Positions 53,117 through 64,000 of a stretch of DNA of 64,000 nucleotides are shown piece by piece (within the stretch, counting starts at the first letter, position 1; the number at the start of each line of letters is the position of its first letter). Position numbers and translations under genes: made by a program. Origin of the DNA: Burkholderiaceae bacterium. GTDB taxonomy: Bacteria; Pseudomonadota; Gammaproteobacteria; Burkholderiales; Burkholderiaceae. The stretch is from positions 124,001-188,000 of the forward strand of contig JAGTRK010000003.1 of the NCBI GenBank assembly GCA_018261955.1. The letters run 5' to 3'. The notes beneath the pieces are model-generated. The model saw nothing but the letters and a program-made list of their open reading frames with translations, ran no database searches and was not told the origin of the DNA.

Positions 53117-55948
53117 ATGAGCACAGTCAGTGAATTTTTAGACCATTCCAATCACACGTTACTGGTGATTGATGGTTCGAGTTTTTTATACCGCGCCTAT
53201 CATGGTTTACCCGATTTGCGCTCGCCCACAGGTGAACCGACGGGGGCGTTGTACGGCATGATTGCCATGCTCAAACGCTTGCGCAACATCGTACCGACCG
53301 AGCACGCGGTGTGCGTGTTTGATGCCAAGGGCAAAACCTTTCGCGATGCGTGGTATCCAGAATACAAAGCCAATCGCGCGAAAATGCCCGATGATTTGAT
53401 TGCTCAGATTGAGCCGATTGAAGCAGTGGTGCGTGCTTTGGGCTTTCCTGTGGTGATTCAGGATGGCGTTGAAGCGGATGATGTGATCGGCACGTTGGCA
53501 CATAAAGCACAGATCGCGGGCTGGCGCACGGTGATGGCAACGGGCGACAAGGATTTGACTCAGTTGGTCAATTCTGAGGTGTTATGGTTCAATACCATGA
53601 GTGGTGACGCGCTGGATGTGGCGGGTGTGACGGCGAAATTTGGCGTGCCGCCAGAACGGATGATCGACTATCTGACTTTGGTCGGCGACTCTGTGGACAA
53701 TGTGCCTGGGGTTGAAAAAGTGGGCCCAAAAACTGCGGTCAAATGGCTGACCGAGTTTGGTACGTTGGACAATATTGTTGCCCATGCCGATGAGATTAAA
53801 GGCAAGGTGGGCGAGTATTTGCGCGCGGCTTTGGATTGGCTGCCACAGGCGCGCAAATTGGTGACGGTGGTGTGCGATTTGGATTTGTCGGCTACCCTGC
53901 CCGATTGGCAAAACGTGCAGTACAACCCTGCGGACAATGCCGCTTTACTCAGTATTTATCAACGCGCTGGATTTAAAACCTGGACCAAAGAGTTGGTCGA
54001 GCAGGGCGAGCAACCGAGCGTGAACACAGGGCGGGACGATGATTTATTTTCGGCACCTGCGGTGGTTCAATCTGCGCCGTCCGCAACTGCAAAAGAAATG
54101 CCCGATGCGACCAGTGCTGAACCCATCACGCTGACACCATTCACCGTGCACGCCACCATCGTCAATACGTCTGAATTACTCAACGAGATGATGGTGCAGA
54201 TTGAGCGCAGTGCATTGGTCGCATTGGACACTGAAACCACCTCGCTCAATTCATTCAAAGCGCGTTTGGTTGGGTTGTCGTTCGCGCTCAATGGTACGTC
54301 GGGCTGGTACGTGCCTGTGGCGCACGAGGGTATGCAGTCGATTGAGCAATTGCCGATGGATGCCGTGTTGGCGCGGCTTAAACCGTGGTTGGAAAATCCA
54401 AACGCGCACAAAATCGGTCAGCATCTTAAATACGACATGCATGTACTGGCCAATCACGGCATAGTTTTGCGCGGCGTGGTGCACGATACGCTGTTGCAAT
54501 CGTATGTGCTGGACTCCACTCAGCCGCACCGCTTGGATGCGATTGCTGCGCGTTACCTACACGTGTCGAGTTTGTCGTATGAGGATGTCTGTGGCAAAGG
54601 CGCGAGCCAAATGCCATTCGCGCAAGTGGACATCGAGAAAGCCGCAACCTATGCGGTCGAGGATGCGGCGATTTGCATTGCGGTGCATGAAAAAATGTAT
54701 CCACAGATTTGTGCGGATGCGGGATTGAAAATGGTGTACGAAGCCATTGAACTGCCGACCTCAGAAGTGCTGTATCAGATGGAGCGCAACGGGGTTTTGT
54801 TGGACATCAATGAATTGCACCGTCAATCCCATGAATTGGGACAAACCTTATTACAACTTGAAAAAACCGCGCACGAACTCGCAGGTCAGCCGTTTAATCT
54901 GAATTCGCCCAAGCAAATTGGCGAGCTGTTTTTTGAAAAACTCGGTATGCCTGTGGTCAAAAAAACCAGCAAGGGCGCGCCCTCGACCGATGAGGAAGTA
55001 CTGCAAAAACTCGCCGAGGATTACCCGCTGCCCAAAGCCATGCTCGAATACCGCAGTCTGGCGAAACTCAAATCGACCTACACCGACAGTCTGCCGACCA
55101 TGATAGAGGGCAGCACTGGGCGCGTACATACACACTATGCGCAGGCAGTGGCGGTGACGGGGCGATTGTCTTCAAACGATCCCAACTTGCAAAACATTCC
55201 AGTGCGCACCGAATTGGGGCGCAAGGTGCGTACCGCATTCATTGCGCCTGAGGGTAGTGTGATGATGTCGGCGGATTACTCGCAAATCGAATTGCGCATT
55301 TTGGCGCACATGTCGCGAGATCCTGTACTGATTGAAGCCTTCAACACGGGGATTGACGTACATGCCCGCACCGCCGCACAAATTTTCAGCGTGCCTTTGG
55401 CGGAGGTGAGTTTTGACCAGCGGCGCATGGCGAAAGTGATTAACTTTGGCTTGATTTACGGCATGAGCGCGTTCGGTTTGGCGAATAATCTCGGCATCTC
55501 GCGCACCGCCGCGCAGCAATACATTGACCAATATTTCATCCAGTACCCATCGGTGTTGCACTATATGGAGCAAACCAAGCAGTTTGCTCGTGAGCATGGT
55601 TATGTGGCGACGCATTTTGGACGTAGACTCTATTTGCCCGACATCAACAACCGCAATATGGGCAAACGCCAAGGTGCAGAGCGCGCTGCGATTAACGCAC
55701 CGATGCAGGGGACTTCGGCCGATTTGATTAAATTGGCGATGATCGCGGTGCAATCGGCTTTGACCGAGCGTGGGCTGAAATCCAAATTGGTGATGCAGGT
55801 GCACGATGAGCTGGTGTTGGAAGTGGTGGACAGCGAGTTGGAATTGCTCAAAGGTCTGATTCCCGAACTGATGTCGGGCGTTGCGCAACTCTCAGTGCCC
55901 TTGCTCGCTGAGGTGGGGGTTGGCGCGAATTGGGAGTTGGCGCATTAA
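53117..55948 (+). CDS. polA: DNA polymerase I
   Basis: This is a repair and Okazaki-fragment polymerase of 943 residues with three activities. The N-terminal 5' nuclease (about 1-300) has VIDGSSFLYRAYHG and GVEADDVIGTLA. The 3'-5' exonuclease domain has the intact acidic motif LVALDTETTSL (D371). The polymerase domain has SADYSQIELRILAHMS, RRMAKVINFGLIYGMSAFGLA and QVHDELVLEV. All catalytic aspartates appear present. A short stem-loop at 52959-52973 precedes it without a T-run. No neighbour appears linked in function. Confidence 0.98.
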   Translation: MSTVSEFLDHSNHTLLVIDGSSFLYRAYHGLPDLRSPTGEPTGALYGMIAMLKRLRNIVPTEHAVCVFDAKGKTFRDAWYPEYKANRAKMPDDLIAQIEPIEAVVRALGFPVVIQDGVEADDVIGTLAHKAQIAGWRTVMATGDKDLTQLVNSEVLWFNTMSGDALDVAGVTAKFGVPPERMIDYLTLVGDSVDNVPGVEKVGPKTAVKWLTEFGTLDNIVAHADEIKGKVGEYLRAALDWLPQARKLVTVVCDLDLSATLPDWQNVQYNPADNAALLSIYQRAGFKTWTKELVEQGEQPSVNTGRDDDLFSAPAVVQSAPSATAKEMPDATSAEPITLTPFTVHATIVNTSELLNEMMVQIERSALVALDTETTSLNSFKARLVGLSFALNGTSGWYVPVAHEGMQSIEQLPMDAVLARLKPWLENPNAHKIGQHLKYDMHVLANHGIVLRGVVHDTLLQSYVLDSTQPHRLDAIAARYLHVSSLSYEDVCGKGASQMPFAQVDIEKAATYAVEDAAICIAVHEKMYPQICADAGLKMVYEAIELPTSEVLYQMERNGVLLDINELHRQSHELGQTLLQLEKTAHELAGQPFNLNSPKQIGELFFEKLGMPVVKKTSKGAPSTDEEVLQKLAEDYPLPKAMLEYRSLAKLKSTYTDSLPTMIEGSTGRVHTHYAQAVAVTGRLSSNDPNLQNIPVRTELGRKVRTAFIAPEGSVMMSADYSQIELRILAHMSRDPVLIEAFNTGIDVHARTAAQIFSVPLAEVSFDQRRMAKVINFGLIYGMSAFGLANNLGISRTAAQQYIDQYFIQYPSVLHYMEQTKQFAREHGYVATHFGRRLYLPDINNRNMGKRQGAERAAINAPMQGTSADLIKLAMIAVQSALTERGLKSKLVMQVHDELVLEVVDSELELLKGLIPELMSGVAQLSVPLLAEVGVGANWELAH

Positions 55949-55968
55949 CCTCCTGTGTCATTAAACCC

Positions 55969-56045
55969 GTAGGGGCGCGCCCGCGTGTGCGCCCAGTTGG
56001 CACAGTACGGCGCATGCGCAGGGCAGACACGTGGGTCTGCCCTAC
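55969..56045. repeat. REP-like element with two hairpins and GTAGGG/CCCTAC ends
   Basis: The 77-base stretch starts GTAGGG and ends CCCTAC. It holds two hairpins: GGGCGC/GCGCCC in the first half and GGGCAGAC/GTCTGCCC (56021-56042) in the second. The pattern is that of common dispersed intergenic repeats. It follows the polA stop by 20 bases and has high GC compared with its surroundings. Confidence 0.6.
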
Positions 56046-56117
56046 ATTGCGTTCGCCATCCATCCATTTTTAGTTATTTAAGCCACAATTGCAGCACAAA
56101 ACACACGCTACAAAACG

Positions 56118-56123
56118 TATAAT
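56118..56123 (+). promoter_or_regulatory. Consensus -10 hexamer upstream of purL
   Basis: A perfect TATAAT lies 51 bases before the purL start. No -35 with good match is found at 16-18 bases; TTGCAG is at 56089 but 23 bases away. It is a candidate promoter only. Confidence 0.35.
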
Positions 56124-56174
56124 AACGCCTGTTTTCTGTTGTGCTAACTTCCCTTCGCATCCATAGGATTTTTC

Positions 56175-59100
56175 ATGTCTGTCATCACCTTATTGCACGG
56201 CTCGCGTGCTTTGTCTGAGTTTCGCGTTTCACGTTTGTTGAGCAAAATCACCCCAAACACACCTGCGGTGCAAACCATCCAATCGCGCTTTGTGCACTAT
56301 GTTTGGTCAAACGAGCCATTGACGGCGCATGATTTGGAATTGCTCAACGGACTTTTGGCGTATGGTGAGACCCACATTGCCAATGTATTTGATGCGGTGA
56401 CACTGACGGTGGTGCCGCGCATTGGTACGATTTCGCCTTGGGCGAGTAAAGCGACCGACATTGCGCACAATGCGGGTTTGACCCATATTCGCCGCATCGA
56501 GCGTGGGGTTGAGTATGGTTTGGTGCTGCAAAAAGGTTTGTTGGGCGGCACGAAACCGTTATCAGATGAGCAATTGGCGCAGGTCGCCGCGCACATGCAC
56601 GATCGCATGACCGAATCGTGGTTTGTCGGTGAATACGATGGCCACGCGCTGTTCCAAGATTTACCGAGCCAACCTTTGAAAACCATTGCCTTGCTCGCTG
56701 AGGGGCGCGATGCTTTGATTAAAGCCAATGTTGAGCTGGGTTTGGCTTTGTCTGAAGACGAAATCGATTATTTGCGCGATGCGTATGTCAAGCTGCAACG
56801 TGATCCAACCGATGTCGAATTGATGATGTTCGCGCAGGCGAACTCTGAACACTGCCGCCACAAAATTTTCAACGCCGACTTCATCATCGATGGACAAGCC
56901 CAACCGATGAGTTTGTTTAAAATGATACGCAACACCCACCAACTGCACCCAGAAGGCGACGTGGTGGCGTATGACGACAATGCTGCGGTGATGCAAGGCG
57001 CAACGGTTGAACGTTTTTATCCAAATGCGCAAGGCGTGTACACCTCAAACACGGCTTTAACGCACACTTTGATGAAAGTCGAAACCCATAATCACCCAAC
57101 TGCGATTGCGCCTTTTGCGGGGGCTGCGACGGGTTCGGGTGGTGAGATTCGTGACGAGGGCGCGACGGGGCAGGGCAGCAAACCCAAGTCTGGTTTGACG
57201 GGCTTTACCGTATCGAATTTACATTTGCCCGATGCGCCGCGTGCTTGGGAAATTGCTTATGGCAAACCTGAGCGCATCGCATCGGCTTTGGACATCATGC
57301 TCGAAGGCCCGATTGGTGGCGCGGCATTTAACAATGAATTTGGTCGCCCAAATTTAACGGGCTATTTCCGCACGTTTGAACAAGCGGTTGGCGATACCGT
57401 TTATGGTTATCACAAACCGATTATGATTGCGGGCGGTATGGGCAATATCGATGCGCAACATGTGGGCAAAAAAGATTTGCCTGAAGGTGCTTTGCTGATT
57501 CAACTTGGTGGTCCGGGCATGAAGATTGGTTTGGGTGGCGGCGCAGCTTCTTCGATGGGCGCGGGCACGAACACCGCTGATTTGGACTTTGACTCAGTGC
57601 AACGTGGCAATCCTGAGATTCAACGCCGTGCGCAAGAGGTGATTGACCACTGCTGGCAACTCGGCGCACACAACCCAATTTTGTCGATTCACGATGTCGG
57701 CGCGGGCGGTATTTCCAACGCCTTTCCAGAAATTGTCGATGGTGCGAAAAAAGGGGCGGTTTTTGATTTGAACCAAGTTCAGTTGGAAGAATCGGGTTTG
57801 TCGCCGCGTGAAATTTGGAGCAATGAGGCTCAGGAACGCTATGTATTGGCGATTTTGCCTGAGTCTTTGCCTTTGTTTGAACAAATGTGTGCACGTGAGC
57901 GCTGTCCATTTGCTGTGGTGGGCACAGCGACCGAAACTCGCCAGCTTAAAGTTTTGGATACACGTGCAGATGTGAGCAATCCGTGTGAGCCTGTGGATAT
58001 GCCGATGGAAGTGTTGCTCGGTAAACCGCCGAAAATGACTCGTGATGTCAAACGTCAAGAGACCGACAGCAGCGCAGTGGATGTGGTCGGTTTGGATTTG
58101 GCTGAAACCGCATTGAACGTATTGCGCCACCCAACGGTGGCGAATAAAAACTTCCTCATCACCATTGGCGACCGTACCGTGGGCGGTTTGACTGCGCGTG
58201 ACCAGTTGGTCGGCGCGTATCAAGTGCCTGTGGCCGATTGCGCGGTGTCCTTGCGTGATTATGTTGGCACGCTCGGTGAAGCGATGGCGATGGGCGAGCG
58301 CACACCATTGGCGGTGCTCGACGCGCCCGCATCGGGGCGCATGGCGATTGCTGAGGCGATTACCAATATTGCGGCCGCGCCGATTGATGCGATTAACCAA
58401 ATTAAAATTTCTGCCAACTGGATGGCGGCGTGCGGTGCGGCGGGCGAGGATGCCAAGTTATACGACACCGTCAAAGCCGTTGGCATGGAATTGTGTCCTG
58501 CTTTGGGGATTTCAATTCCTGTGGGTAAAGATTCGCTCTCGATGCAAACCCGTTGGAATGATGGGGTTGACAAAGCCGTGCGCTCACCCGTGTCGCTGAT
58601 TGTGACCGCGTTTGCACCTGTGTCGGATGTCAATCAAACCCTCACCCCTGAACTGGTGAAAACCGCTGAGCCAACACGATTGTTGCTCATCGATATTGCG
58701 CAAGGCAAACAACGCATGGCGCAATCGATTCTTGCGCAAGTGACGCAACAAGTCGGCAATGCGCAAGATGTGCCCGACTGTGATTCGGCAGAGACTTTGA
58801 AAAATGCTTTTGATGCACTGCAAGCCTTGAGAGCGCAGGGCTTGGCATTGGCGTATCACGATAAAAGCGATGGTGGTTTGTTTGCAGCGGCTGCCGAAAT
58901 GGCATTTGCTGCACAAACTTCGGTGGCGTTGAATGTTGATTTGCTCACCATTGATCCGAACACCGCGGATACAGGCGACTTTAAAATCAGCGGCGTACAA
59001 ATGGATGTGCAGCGTCAAGAATCCCTCATCAAGGCGTTGTTCAACGAAGAGTTGGGGATGCTGATTCAAATCCGCAAAGACGACACCACTGCGGTGATGG

Positions 59101-60173
59101 ATGTGTTGCGTGCGCATGGTTTGGGCGCGCACAGCCACGTCGTTGGTCAGGTCATCAATACCGAGCAAGCCAAAGCCGAGTTTACAGTGTGGCAAGATGG
59201 CGAAGCGAAGTTCAAACAACCTTTATCAGTATTGCACGCCGCATGGTGTGAAACCTCGTTCCATATTGCCAAGTTGCGTGACAACCCAGCCTGCGTGGAA
59301 CAAGAATACAGCCGCGCGCCAGAGCCATTGACGCCGAAATTGACCTTCACACCCGATGCGCAGGGTTGCGCACCGTATTTGAATTTGGGTGCGAAACCCA
59401 AGGTGGCGATTTTGCGTGAGCAGGGCGTGAATGGGCACGTTGAAATGGCAGCTGCATTTACCGCCGCTGGCTTTGATGCGGTCGATGTGCACATGAGTGA
59501 TTTGCTTGCGGGTCGCGTGCATTTACAAGACATGAAAGGCTTGGCGGCCTGCGGTGGTTTCTCGTATGGCGACGTGCTCGGTGCGGGTGAAGGCTGGGCG
59601 AAAACCATTTTGTACCATGAAAACCTGCGCAATCAGTTTGCAGAATACTTTGCGCGCACCGATACCTTTAGCCTCGGTGTGTGTAATGGTTGCCAAATGA
59701 TGAGCAATTTGAAAAACATCATTCCAGGCGCAGAGCACTGGCCAAAATTCGTGCGCAACACCTCAGAGCAGTACGAGGCGCGTTTTGCTCAGGTACATAT
59801 CACCGAATCACCCGCGATTTTGCTCAAAGGCATGGAAGGCAGCGTATTGCCTGTGGTGGTCTCGCACGGCGAGGGTCGTGCGAGTTACGCGCTCGCCAGT
59901 GATTTGGATGCGATTCAAAACACAAATAAAGTGGCTTTGCGTTACGTTGACGCGCAACACAACCCCACTGAAGTGTATCCACAGAATCCAAATGGTACAC
60001 CGCTTGGATTGAATGGCCTTACCACCACCGATGGGCGCGTGTTGATTATGATGCCGCATCCTGAGCGCGTGTTCCGTAAAGAATTGTTCTCATGGACACC
60101 GCGGGAGTGGGACGCGCTCAACGCCTCGCCGTGGTTGCAATTGTTCCAAAATGCACGCCACTGGGTGGGGTAA
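56175..60173 (+). CDS. purL: Phosphoribosylformylglycinamidine synthase
   Basis: This is the single-chain large PurL (1332 residues) that makes FGAM from FGAR, glutamine and ATP in purine synthesis. It has the N-terminal PurS-like part, the AIR-synthase-like core with [24 protein letters not shown] and [19 protein letters not shown], and the second half-core with DKSDGG. The C-terminal class-I amidotransferase has [17 protein letters not shown], the catalytic Cys (about C1170) in GVCNGCQMM and PHPERVFR. The size matches the proteobacterial enzyme. It stands alone after the repeat element and before a MoCF-domain gene. Confidence 0.98.
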   Translation: MSVITLLHGSRALSEFRVSRLLSKITPNTPAVQTIQSRFVHYVWSNEPLTAHDLELLNGLLAYGETHIANVFDAVTLTVVPRIGTISPWASKATDIAHNAGLTHIRRIERGVEYGLVLQKGLLGGTKPLSDEQLAQVAAHMHDRMTESWFVGEYDGHALFQDLPSQPLKTIALLAEGRDALIKANVELGLALSEDEIDYLRDAYVKLQRDPTDVELMMFAQANSEHCRHKIFNADFIIDGQAQPMSLFKMIRNTHQLHPEGDVVAYDDNAAVMQGATVERFYPNAQGVYTSNTALTHTLMKVETHNHPTAIAPFAGAATGSGGEIRDEGATGQGSKPKSGLTGFTVSNLHLPDAPRAWEIAYGKPERIASALDIMLEGPIGGAAFNNEFGRPNLTGYFRTFEQAVGDTVYGYHKPIMIAGGMGNIDAQHVGKKDLPEGALLIQLGGPGMKIGLGGGAASSMGAGTNTADLDFDSVQRGNPEIQRRAQEVIDHCWQLGAHNPILSIHDVGAGGISNAFPEIVDGAKKGAVFDLNQVQLEESGLSPREIWSNEAQERYVLAILPESLPLFEQMCARERCPFAVVGTATETRQLKVLDTRADVSNPCEPVDMPMEVLLGKPPKMTRDVKRQETDSSAVDVVGLDLAETALNVLRHPTVANKNFLITIGDRTVGGLTARDQLVGAYQVPVADCAVSLRDYVGTLGEAMAMGERTPLAVLDAPASGRMAIAEAITNIAAAPIDAINQIKISANWMAACGAAGEDAKLYDTVKAVGMELCPALGISIPVGKDSLSMQTRWNDGVDKAVRSPVSLIVTAFAPVSDVNQTLTPELVKTAEPTRLLLIDIAQGKQRMAQSILAQVTQQVGNAQDVPDCDSAETLKNAFDALQALRAQGLALAYHDKSDGGLFAAAAEMAFAAQTSVALNVDLLTIDPNTADTGDFKISGVQMDVQRQESLIKALFNEELGMLIQIRKDDTTAVMDVLRAHGLGAHSHVVGQVINTEQAKAEFTVWQDGEAKFKQPLSVLHAAWCETSFHIAKLRDNPACVEQEYSRAPEPLTPKLTFTPDAQGCAPYLNLGAKPKVAILREQGVNGHVEMAAAFTAAGFDAVDVHMSDLLAGRVHLQDMKGLAACGGFSYGDVLGAGEGWAKTILYHENLRNQFAEYFARTDTFSLGVCNGCQMMSNLKNIIPGAEHWPKFVRNTSEQYEARFAQVHITESPAILLKGMEGSVLPVVVSHGEGRASYALASDLDAIQNTNKVALRYVDAQHNPTEVYPQNPNGTPLGLNGLTTTDGRVLIMMPHPERVFRKELFSWTPREWDALNASPWLQLFQNARHWVG

Positions 60174-60214
60174 ATCGCGGTATTCATTTTTAAAACAACA
60201 GGTTAGGGTATTGC

Positions 60215-61006
60215 GTGAAATTCGGACTGATCATCATTGGCGATGAAATCGTGCAGGGCAATCGCACGGACGCGCATTTTTCTGTCATCAAAAAAATACT
60301 GGCAGAACGTGGTTTGCGTTTGGCTTGGGTTGAATACCTGTGCGATGACCGCGCAGAATTGGTGGCGCGTTTTGAGCAAAGTTTTCAACGCAGTTTTGCG
60401 CAAAATTGCCCTGTGCTGGTGACGGGGGGGATTGGAGCAACGCCTGATGACCACACCCGTCAAGCGGCGGCGCAGGCGTTGGGTCTACCGATGGCCTTGC
60501 ATCCAGAAGCGGTTAAATTGATTGATGCTCCGGTACTCAAGCGCGGCGAAACCGATTTGAATACCGCCACCCATCAACAACGCCGGCAAATGGCGAATTT
60601 TGTGGTCGGTGCGCAATTGATACCCAATCCATTCAATGGCATTGCGGGTTTTAGCATTCGCCAACATTACTTCATGCCTGGCTTTCCTGTGATGGCGCAT
60701 CCGATGGTTGAATGGGTCTTGGATACATATTACAAAGATGCTTTTTTCAAAGATAACTTCACGCAACGATGCCGCATGGTCTATGACTTACAAGAATCCC
60801 AATTAACCCCATTGATGGAAGCGATTGAGCGAGATTTTGCGGGCGTGCAAACCTACAGTTTGCCAACCTTAGGACATTATGGTGAAGTGAAACGTTACAG
60901 TCTTGAGTTGGGTGTGAAAGCCGAAGGTGATGCAGTATCTCAAGTTGACCGTGCGTGGGAGGATTTATTGGCACGAGTGGCTCAAATCGGCGGGAAATTC
61001 AGTTAA
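60215..61006 (+). CDS. MoCF-domain (molybdopterin-binding-like) protein, CinA N-terminal type
   Basis: The 263-residue protein has the MoaB/Mog-type fold seen in the N-terminal part of CinA: GLIIIGDEIVQGNRTDAHF, then VLVTGGIGATPDDHTRQAAA and MPGFPVMAHPMVEWVL. It lacks the C-terminal nicotinamide-nucleotide amidase part of full CinA. The start is GTG 60215 behind GGTTAGGG. Members are annotated as molybdopterin-binding or competence/damage-inducible proteins; the real role is unclear. It lies 41 bases after purL. Confidence 0.8.
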   Translation: MKFGLIIIGDEIVQGNRTDAHFSVIKKILAERGLRLAWVEYLCDDRAELVARFEQSFQRSFAQNCPVLVTGGIGATPDDHTRQAAAQALGLPMALHPEAVKLIDAPVLKRGETDLNTATHQQRRQMANFVVGAQLIPNPFNGIAGFSIRQHYFMPGFPVMAHPMVEWVLDTYYKDAFFKDNFTQRCRMVYDLQESQLTPLMEAIERDFAGVQTYSLPTLGHYGEVKRYSLELGVKAEGDAVSQVDRAWEDLLARVAQIGGKFS

Positions 61007-61043
61007 CAGAGCTTTTTAATATTTTACTTGTAAATATTGCTTC

Positions 61044-61081
61044 ATAACAAAACGCCATCAATATTGATGGCGTTTTGTTAT
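61044..61081. terminator. 38-base perfect palindrome, bidirectional terminator
   Basis: A perfect palindrome has a 17-bp stem and ATAT loop: ATAACAAAACGCCATCA on one side and its complement on the other. It separates the convergent MoCF gene and gap. T-rich arms on both strands fit termination in both directions. Confidence 0.85.
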
Positions 61082-61099
61082 GGAATATGAGACGTGCAA

Positions 61100-62098
<999 letters not shown>

Positions 62099-62134
62099 TT
62101 AAACACTCCTAAGATTGTAAAAGATTGATAATAA

Positions 62135-62171
62135 ATCACCTGCAATTGTACTCCAAACGCTTGCAGGTGAT
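62135..62171 (-). other. 11-bp stem-loop between tkt and gap
   Basis: ATCACCTGCAA (62135-62145) and TTGCAGGTGAT (62161-62171) form an 11-bp stem with a 15-base loop. On the minus strand only a short T-rich stretch follows, so it may be a weak terminator or an mRNA stability/processing element. Confidence 0.6.
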
Positions 62172-62179
62172 GATGTAAT

Positions 62180-64000
62180 TTAGGCGACTTGTGCTTGTAC
62201 TGCCTCAACCACTTTTTCTGCGGTAATACCAAAATAGGCGTACAAGTCTTTTGCAGGTGCGGATTCGCCAAAGGTGCGCATGCCAATAATCGCCCCGCGA
62301 CCGACGTATTTGTGCCAGAAATCTGGTTGCGCCGCTTCAATCGCCACAGCAGTGAGATTGGTCGGTAAAACGCTGTCTTGATATGCTTTATCTTGACGGT
62401 CAAATGCCGAGGTACACGGCATGGAGACCACGCGGGTGGCGATGCCTTTATCCGCCAGTTGTTTTTGCGCGTTCAAGGCGATTTCAATCTCTGATCCAGT
62501 GGCGATGATGACCGCTTTTGGCGCGTCCATATCCGACAAAACATAGCCGCCTTTGGCAATCAATGCGGTTTGCTCAAGTTTCGTCACAGCAGGTAAATTT
62601 TGACGCGACAAAATCAATGCAGATGGGCCATCGGCGCGTAAAATGGACTCGCCCCAAGCCACAGCGGTTTCCAAACCATCGGCAGGTCGCCATACATCGA
62701 GATTTGGGATGATACGCAGGCTGGGTACGTGTTCGATGCTTTGGTGGGTTGGACCATCTTCACCCAAACCAATCGAATCGTGGGTGAATACGTGAATCAC
62801 GCGTTGTTTCATCAATGCCGCCATGCGAATCGCATTGCGTGAGTAGTCGCAGAATGTCAGGAATGTGCCGCCATAGGGCAAATAACCGCCGTGCAACGCC
62901 ATACCATTCATCATAGCCGCCATACCAAATTCGCGCACGCCATAAGAGAGGTGATTGCCCCATTCGTTGGGCTTGTTGCGCACACAACCTTTGAAGTTGG
63001 TTAAGTTGGAACCCGTCAAATCGGCAGAGCCACCAAAAAATTCTGGTAACAACGGAGCCAGTGCGTCCAATGCATTTTGACTGGCTTTGCGTGTGGCGAC
63101 TGGGTCGGTTTTTTGAGCAATTTGTGCATAGACTTCAGACAATTTTTCGGCAAAGTGTGCTGGCAATTGTTTGTTGGTGCGGCGAATAAATTCAGCGGCC
63201 AGTTCAGGATGCGCTTTTTGGTAGGCGGCAAAAGTCTCATTCCAAGCTGATTCCAATTGCGCGCCTTTGGCAGTGGCATCCCAAGCAGCTTTGATGTCCT
63301 CAGGAATTACGAATGGTTCAGCCGTCCAGTTCAATGCTTTGCGAGTGGCAGCGATTTCATCTGCACCAAGTGCCGCACCGTGCACATCGTGCGTGCCTTG
63401 TTTGTTCGGTGCGCCTTTACCAATCACGGTTTTACAGCAAATCAGTGTGGGTTTGCCGTTCGCGTGTACCGCCTGTGCTTTGGCTGCGGCAATCGCTTGA
63501 TTAATCGCCACGACATCGTGTCCATCGACCTCCGCAATCACGTTCCAGCCATACGCGGCGAAACGCGCGGGCGTGTCGTCACTGAACCAGTCTTCAACGT
63601 GACCGTCAATTGAGATGCCGTTGTCATCCCAAAAGGCGATGAGCTTCGAGGTTTTGAGCGTGCCTGCCAATGCGCAGGCTTCGTGGCTGATGCCCTCCAT
63701 CATACAGCCGTCACCCATGAACACATAGGTGAAATGGTCAACGATGTCCAAGTCGTCTTTATTGAACTCTTGCGCCAATAATTTTTCAGACAAAGCCATA
63801 CCAATCGCATTGGCAATCCCTTGTCCGAGTGGTCCAGTGGTGGTTTCCACGCCTGCGGTGTAGCCGAACTCGGGATGACCGGGGGTTTTACTGTGCAGTT
63901 GGCGGAATTTTTTAATCTCATCCATGGGCAAATCATAACCCGTGAGGTGCAACAATGAATAAATCAGCATCGAGCCATGACCGTTGGACAGCACAAATCG
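62180..64000 (-). CDS. tkt: Transketolase (5' end outside window)
   Basis: The frame is open to the right edge, so about 606 residues of the C-terminal part are visible and the N-terminus is missing. Transketolase moves two-carbon units between sugar phosphates with thiamine diphosphate in the pentose-phosphate pathway. Visible marks are [19 protein letters not shown] near the edge, [14 protein letters not shown] and the cofactor motif [18 protein letters not shown]. Further marks are [31 protein letters not shown] and a C-terminal [15 protein letters not shown]. gap follows downstream. All catalytic-region motifs in the visible part appear intact. Confidence 0.96.
   Translation of the reverse strand, partial: RFVLSNGHGSMLIYSLLHLTGYDLPMDEIKKFRQLHSKTPGHPEFGYTAGVETTTGPLGQGIANAIGMALSEKLLAQEFNKDDLDIVDHFTYVFMGDGCMMEGISHEACALAGTLKTSKLIAFWDDNGISIDGHVEDWFSDDTPARFAAYGWNVIAEVDGHDVVAINQAIAAAKAQAVHANGKPTLICCKTVIGKGAPNKQGTHDVHGAALGADEIAATRKALNWTAEPFVIPEDIKAAWDATAKGAQLESAWNETFAAYQKAHPELAAEFIRRTNKQLPAHFAEKLSEVYAQIAQKTDPVATRKASQNALDALAPLLPEFFGGSADLTGSNLTNFKGCVRNKPNEWGNHLSYGVREFGMAAMMNGMALHGGYLPYGGTFLTFCDYSRNAIRMAALMKQRVIHVFTHDSIGLGEDGPTHQSIEHVPSLRIIPNLDVWRPADGLETAVAWGESILRADGPSALILSRQNLPAVTKLEQTALIAKGGYVLSDMDAPKAVIIATGSEIEIALNAQKQLADKGIATRVVSMPCTSAFDRQDKAYQDSVLPTNLTAVAIEAAQPDFWHKYVGRGAIIGMRTFGESAPAKDLYAYFGITAEKVVEAVQAQVA

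Noticed and set aside
57594-58400. Long open frame on the minus strand opposite purL
   Set aside because: It is fully inside purL, with His/Arg-rich composition and no recognisable domain; the purL frame is certain.

Overview
The window is a 64 kb stretch of a bacterial chromosome dominated by housekeeping genes. Gene content and order point to a betaproteobacterium of the order Burkholderiales with a moderate GC content. Supporting signs are the rimP-nusA-infB-rbfA-truB-typA run, the aat-bpt-pyrD block, tsaB-rimI, smc-zipA, and bamE divergent from fur. Assignment to a genus is not possible by eye. No prophage, insertion sequence, CRISPR array, rRNA or tRNA gene was seen. No stretch longer than 300 bases lacks a gene.

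Layout: 0-4.2 kb holds the end of tamB, then ispF, tsaB, rimI and a small protein that looks intermediate between a degenerate uracil-DNA glycosylase and the polymerase III psi subunit. At 4.2-10.6 kb are a GNAT acetyltransferase, smc, zipA and msrB. At 10.6-15.2 kb, on the minus strand, are a YbjQ-family gene, pyrD, the two N-degron transferases bpt and aat, a NUDIX gene and two small cytochromes c. At 15.3-22.5 kb are lgt, a DUF1615 lipoprotein, yaaA, an M61 peptidase, an enoyl-CoA hydratase, pdxH and tcdA. At 22.6-27.8 kb are a major-type pilin and a minus-strand run bamE-dapB-tonB-exbB-exbD-btuF-like-EEP hydrolase, with fur divergent from bamE. At 27.9-37.9 kb are fur, dusA, greB, pbpG, hrpA, an EI24-type membrane protein and a puuB-like oxidase. 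At 37.9-46.3 kb lies the translation/transcription operon rimP-nusA-infB-rbfA-truB-typA, preceded by a structured leader with a terminator hairpin. At 46.5-49.7 kb are a DUF1304 protein and gabD/gabT. At 49.9-52.9 kb is a minor-pilin operon (fimT-pilV-pilW-pilX-pilE) without pilY1. At 53.1-64 kb are polA, purL, a MoCF-domain protein, gap and the 3' part of tkt.

How the genes work together: several functional groups recur. Envelope: TamB, BamE, Lgt and its lipoprotein substrates, PbpG, ZipA and the TonB-ExbBD energiser. Protein turnover: Aat and Bpt. tRNA and rRNA modification and translation: TsaB, TcdA, TruB, DusA, RimI, RimP, RbfA, IF2, TypA. GABA/putrescine breakdown: PuuB-like, GabT, GabD. 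Type IV pilus: one major-type pilin and five minor pilins, with the assembly machinery elsewhere.

The strongest leads for something less described are four. First, the rimP leader, with a near-consensus promoter, an 8-bp long-range stem and an intrinsic terminator 23 nt before rimP. Second, the psi/UDG-like protein. Third, three different dispersed-repeat-like palindromic elements in intergenic DNA. Fourth, the atypical TonB in an operon with a BtuF-like binding protein. No obviously new multi-gene system was found.
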